Assembly: GCF_041435055.1 (NCBI RefSeq)
Contig: NZ_CP108002.1
Coordinates: 4,154,001-4,218,000 of the forward strand
From: Streptomyces sp. NBC_00341
GTDB taxonomy: Bacteria > Actinomycetota > Actinomycetes > Streptomycetales > Streptomycetaceae
DNA length: 64,000 bases
Direction of reading: 5' to 3'
Below the pieces are notes generated by a model. It saw nothing but the letters and a program-made list of their open reading frames with translations. It was not told the DNA's origin and did not search any database. This document shows, piece after piece, positions 61,650 through 64,000 of this stretch (its first letter is position 1; each line of letters begins with the position of its first letter). The position numbers and the translations under genes are program-made.

Positions 61650-62776
61650 GGTTCGCCCCCGCATTCGCGGGGAGCAGGTACTGCTCGGACTGCTCTGGTT
61701 CCAGGGCTGGGGTTCATCCCCGCACGCACGGGGAGCAGTTGCGTTTGGCCCAACGCTCTGGGTCATCGTCGGGTTCATCCCCGCACGCGCGGGGAGCAGC
61801 CCTCCATGCTCGCCGCGCCCGGATCCGTCCTGGGTTCATCCCCGCACGCGCGGGGAGCAGTCCTTCAGTGCTTCCGGCATCCACGAAGGGGAGGGTTCAT
61901 CCCCGCACGCGCGGGGAGCAGGTCACCTGTGAAGCGGGGGTCATGCCGAGTCGGGGTTCATCCCCGCACGCGCGGGGAGCAGTTCAGGATCGGGGTGTGG
62001 AGTTCCCGGTCAAGGGGTTCATCCCCGCACGCGCGGGGAGCAGCCGGCCGGGTCGATGTAGTGCCGCCATCCGGTGGGTTCATCCCCGCACGCGCGGGGA
62101 GCAGTTCGCCATGCCTTCCATCCCTTCGTCTCCGCCGGGTTCATCCCCGCACGCGCGGGGAGCAGGGGCATCGCGGCGGTATCGGCTTCGACCGGCTGGG
62201 TTCATCCCCGCACGCGCGGGGAGCAGTCACCCGCGGGTGAGCCGTCATCCAGGGGCTCGGGTTCATCCCCGCACGCGCGGGGAGCAGAGCCAGAGAACCT
62301 GTGCGGCGACGTCCTGGCCGGGTTCATCCCCGCACGCGCGGGGAGCAGCACCGACGCACTCACGGAGCTGGGGAAGATCCGGGTTCATCCCCGCACGCGC
62401 GGGGAGCAGCTTCGTGTGTCTGGGGTACGCAGAATGTGAGCGGGTTCATCCCCGCACGCGCGGGGAGCAGGAGCCTGCGTACCAGTGGTGGGATTCTCCT
62501 TGGGGTTCATCCCCGCACGCGCGGGGAGCAGTGCCTACCTTCGTCATCGACCAGCGGTGGGACGGGTTCATCCCCGCACGCGCGGGGAGCAGGGGCTGCT
62601 CCACCCACCGGCCGGTGCGCAGCTGGGTTCATCCCCGCACGCGCGGGGAGCAGGACAAACGCCTGGTCAGACACATTGTGTCGCAGGGTTCATCCCCGCA
62701 CGCGCGGGGAGCAGTGCCGCCGCCCGAGGGCGCGAGGATCGTCACGTGGGTTCATCCCCGCACGCGCGGGGAGCAG
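61650..62776 (-). CRISPR. Type I-E CRISPR array 2 (19 repeats, 18 spacers)
   Basis: 19 copies of the same 28-bp repeat as array 1, period 61 bp. The leftmost copy is decayed (GGTTCGCCCCC start, ATTCG in the loop) and repeat 2 has one change, so the old end is again on the left. The last spacer before the leader is one base longer than the rest. The leader and cas2 lie at the right end, so this is the array next to the adaptation genes. Confidence 0.98.
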
Positions 62777-62967
62777 ACTCCGTGACCTGCGGGTTTATCC
62801 GACCGACTGGCCAAATTCGAGCAGCTTCAGCAACTCGGACATTTCACCTCTCTCGTCGCCCTCCGGCGGCCGCCACCGCTTCGGTCATCGACAGGCGCAG
62901 GCAGCGAAGGATGACCGCGCTGGAACCGGGTTCGAGCAGCCTCCGCGAAGGAGACGTCTCGCCGCCT
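62777..62967 (-). promoter_or_regulatory. Leader of CRISPR array 2
   Basis: A near copy of the array 1 leader for about 95 bases, with an identical block at 62813-62845, then weaker similarity. It fills the gap between the last repeat and the cas2 stop. A promoter for array 2 should read leftward from here, and Cas1-Cas2 should add spacers at its left edge. Confidence 0.85.
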
Positions 62968-63318
62968 TCAACGCCCCCCGAACCGCCGCCGCTTCGCGGC
63001 CTTGCTCCAGCCCTTGGTGGGTGGTGACTGAGCGGGCGGCGGTCTGTCCTTCGGGCGGAGAATCAACGTGAGGCCCTCGTGGTCCACCGGGTGCCACTTG
63101 TGGTCGTGGGTCTCGAAGGCGTACCCCTGCTCGCTGTTGTCGCTGTACGCAAGGAGGGCTCGCCCTTGGCCCGAATACTGCCTGACCTCCGCCCACAGCG
63201 CCTGCCGCACGCGTGTGGAGGGGCCGCCGATGAAGACGCCCGGGGAGATTTCCAGGAGCCAGCGCGTGAGGAAACCGCGCAGGGCCATCGGGCAGTTGGT
63301 GAGGACAATGACCGTCAC
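62968..63318 (-). CDS. cas2: Cas2, type I-E (CasE-type adaptation nuclease)
   Basis: 116 residues. Cas2e ferredoxin fold: VIVLTNCPMALRGFLTRWLLEISPGVFIGGPS, then ALWAEVRQYSGQGRALLAYS, with the usual basic C-terminal tail here extended to KGWSKAAKRRRFGGR. GTG 63318 overlaps the cas1 stop (GTGA). It works with Cas1 as the spacer integrase. At 116 residues it is longer than the E. coli protein (94), because of the tail. Confidence 0.95.
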   Translation of the reverse strand: MTVIVLTNCPMALRGFLTRWLLEISPGVFIGGPSTRVRQALWAEVRQYSGQGRALLAYSDNSEQGYAFETHDHKWHPVDHEGLTLILRPKDRPPPAQSPPTKGWSKAAKRRRFGGR

Positions 63319-64000
63319 CAGATGACGCCCTCATCGTAATTACGCCCGGCGCTGAGCTCCGTTCCACCGTCCGACTGCAGCATCACCTGATCTCGTGATT
63401 CTTCGTCGCCTACATCAGCATCAGCACCAGCACCGGTTCCAGAACCGCTCCCGGCCCCGAGGAGTTGCTTGATGTCGGTGACCACGCGGTCCATCAGGCC
63501 CGTACGGTTCGCGGCGTCCCGCAAGGCGCGTCGGGTTCGGGGGCCGATGTCTTCAGGGCCCTCGGCCGCGGCGTCGAACGCGACCGGGATGCCGATTTCT
63601 GTCTTGTAGAGGTCGGCTATGTCCAGCACGAAGGACAGCTCGTGGCCGGAGTGGACGAACCCGAGGCCCGGAGCGCATCCGAGAGCGGCCACGACGGCGT
63701 GGGCGATTCCGTACATGCACTGGGCCGACGCGGTGATCGCCTGGTTGGGCGCGTCGCCGGATGCGAAGTCGCCCGGAGTGTAGTGACGGCCGTGCCAGGG
63801 GACGCCGGTGCGGGCAGACTCCTTGCGGTAGCAGGCTTTGACGCGCGTGCCCTCGTGTCCGAGCAGTTCGTGACGGGTCAGGCGGGACGGGTCCTCGTCC
63901 GGGAAGCGCAGCCGGTACATGTCGCGGGCGACCGCCAGGCGCCGGCGCTGGTTCGCCCACGCCGTGGCTTGAGCCTGCACCAGGGCGGAGGAGCGGGTGA
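63315..64000 (-). CDS. cas1: Cas1, type I-E (N-terminus outside the window)
   Basis: The C-terminal 228 or so residues of the integrase are visible, and the frame continues past the right edge. Catalytic residues in order: Glu in LLGHEGTRVKACYR, His in GFVHSGHELSF and Asp in DIADLYKTEIG. A Ser/Gly/Asp-rich low-complexity stretch (GSGSGTGAGADADVGDEE) precedes the C-terminal QSDGGTELSAGRNYDE. GTG 63980 in frame is not the start, as TRSSALVQAQATAWANQRRR is the conserved helix before it. The interference genes should lie beyond the window on this strand. Confidence 0.95.
   Translation of the reverse strand, partial: TRSSALVQAQATAWANQRRRLAVARDMYRLRFPDEDPSRLTRHELLGHEGTRVKACYRKESARTGVPWHGRHYTPGDFASGDAPNQAITASAQCMYGIAHAVVAALGCAPGLGFVHSGHELSFVLDIADLYKTEIGIPVAFDAAAEGPEDIGPRTRRALRDAANRTGLMDRVVTDIKQLLGAGSGSGTGAGADADVGDEESRDQVMLQSDGGTELSAGRNYDEGVIW

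Noticed and set aside
61739..63071. The same kind of frames through array 2
   Set aside because: Repeat translation again, with no ribosome site or sequence between repeats that looks coding.

Overview
This window is a piece of a Streptomyces (or very close actinomycete) chromosome. Base composition is very GC-rich with strong G/C preference at third codon positions. Many starts are GTG or TTG, several genes look leaderless, and the gene families are typical of the genus (MmpL and DUF2975 proteins, FG-GAP secreted proteins, many two-component systems, ABC sugar operons). I see no insertion sequence, phage gene or tRNA.

Layout. 1-5.5 kb: a ROK repressor (cut by the window edge) divergent from a sugar ABC operon ending in a Gfo/Idh/MocA oxidoreductase. 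5.6-10.3 kb: a secreted subtilisin and a large secreted FG-GAP protein. 10.5-14.9 kb: an old-yellow-enzyme reductase, a polytopic membrane protein and an ammonium transporter. 14.8-19.9 kb: an XRE/DUF2975 pair with a large palindromic operator, then an mmpL-kinase-regulator operon. 20-25.5 kb: GNAT, peptidoglycan amidase, a crcB-DUF190-crcB fluoride locus, a DEAD-box helicase and a cold-shock protein. 25.8-34.8 kb: a LacI-controlled glycan operon (binding protein, two permeases, GH-A enzyme, GH38 alpha-mannosidase). 35.3-38.9 kb: a candidate small RNA with its own promoter and terminator, then an XRE / ImmA-IrrE / MAB_1171c-like / PAP2-like cassette. 39-48.8 kb: epimerase, OmpR-type two-component system, GT2, DUF2064, methyltransferase, molybdopterin oxidoreductase and membrane proteins. 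48.9-54.8 kb: a YunG-like protein, SpoIIE phosphatase, hydrolase, peroxiredoxin, NfeD-like protein and flotillin.

55-64 kb is the accessory region of most interest. It holds two type I-E CRISPR arrays (34 and 19 repeats) transcribed on the minus strand from homologous leaders at their right ends, with cas2 and the C-terminal part of cas1 beyond the second array. Between the arrays lies a graspetide (omega-ester RiPP) cluster: an HTH-TPR regulator, a frameshifted companion gene, a TgmA-type precursor peptide, an ATP-grasp macrocyclase and a PIMT-like methyltransferase. The last three genes overlap by one to four bases.

Regulatory structure is rich. There are probable operators for ROK, LacI, the XRE/DUF2975 pair and mmpL, several long intrinsic hairpins between convergent genes, a run of leaderless promoters with nearly fixed spacing, and tandem repeats placed in leaders or at gene junctions.
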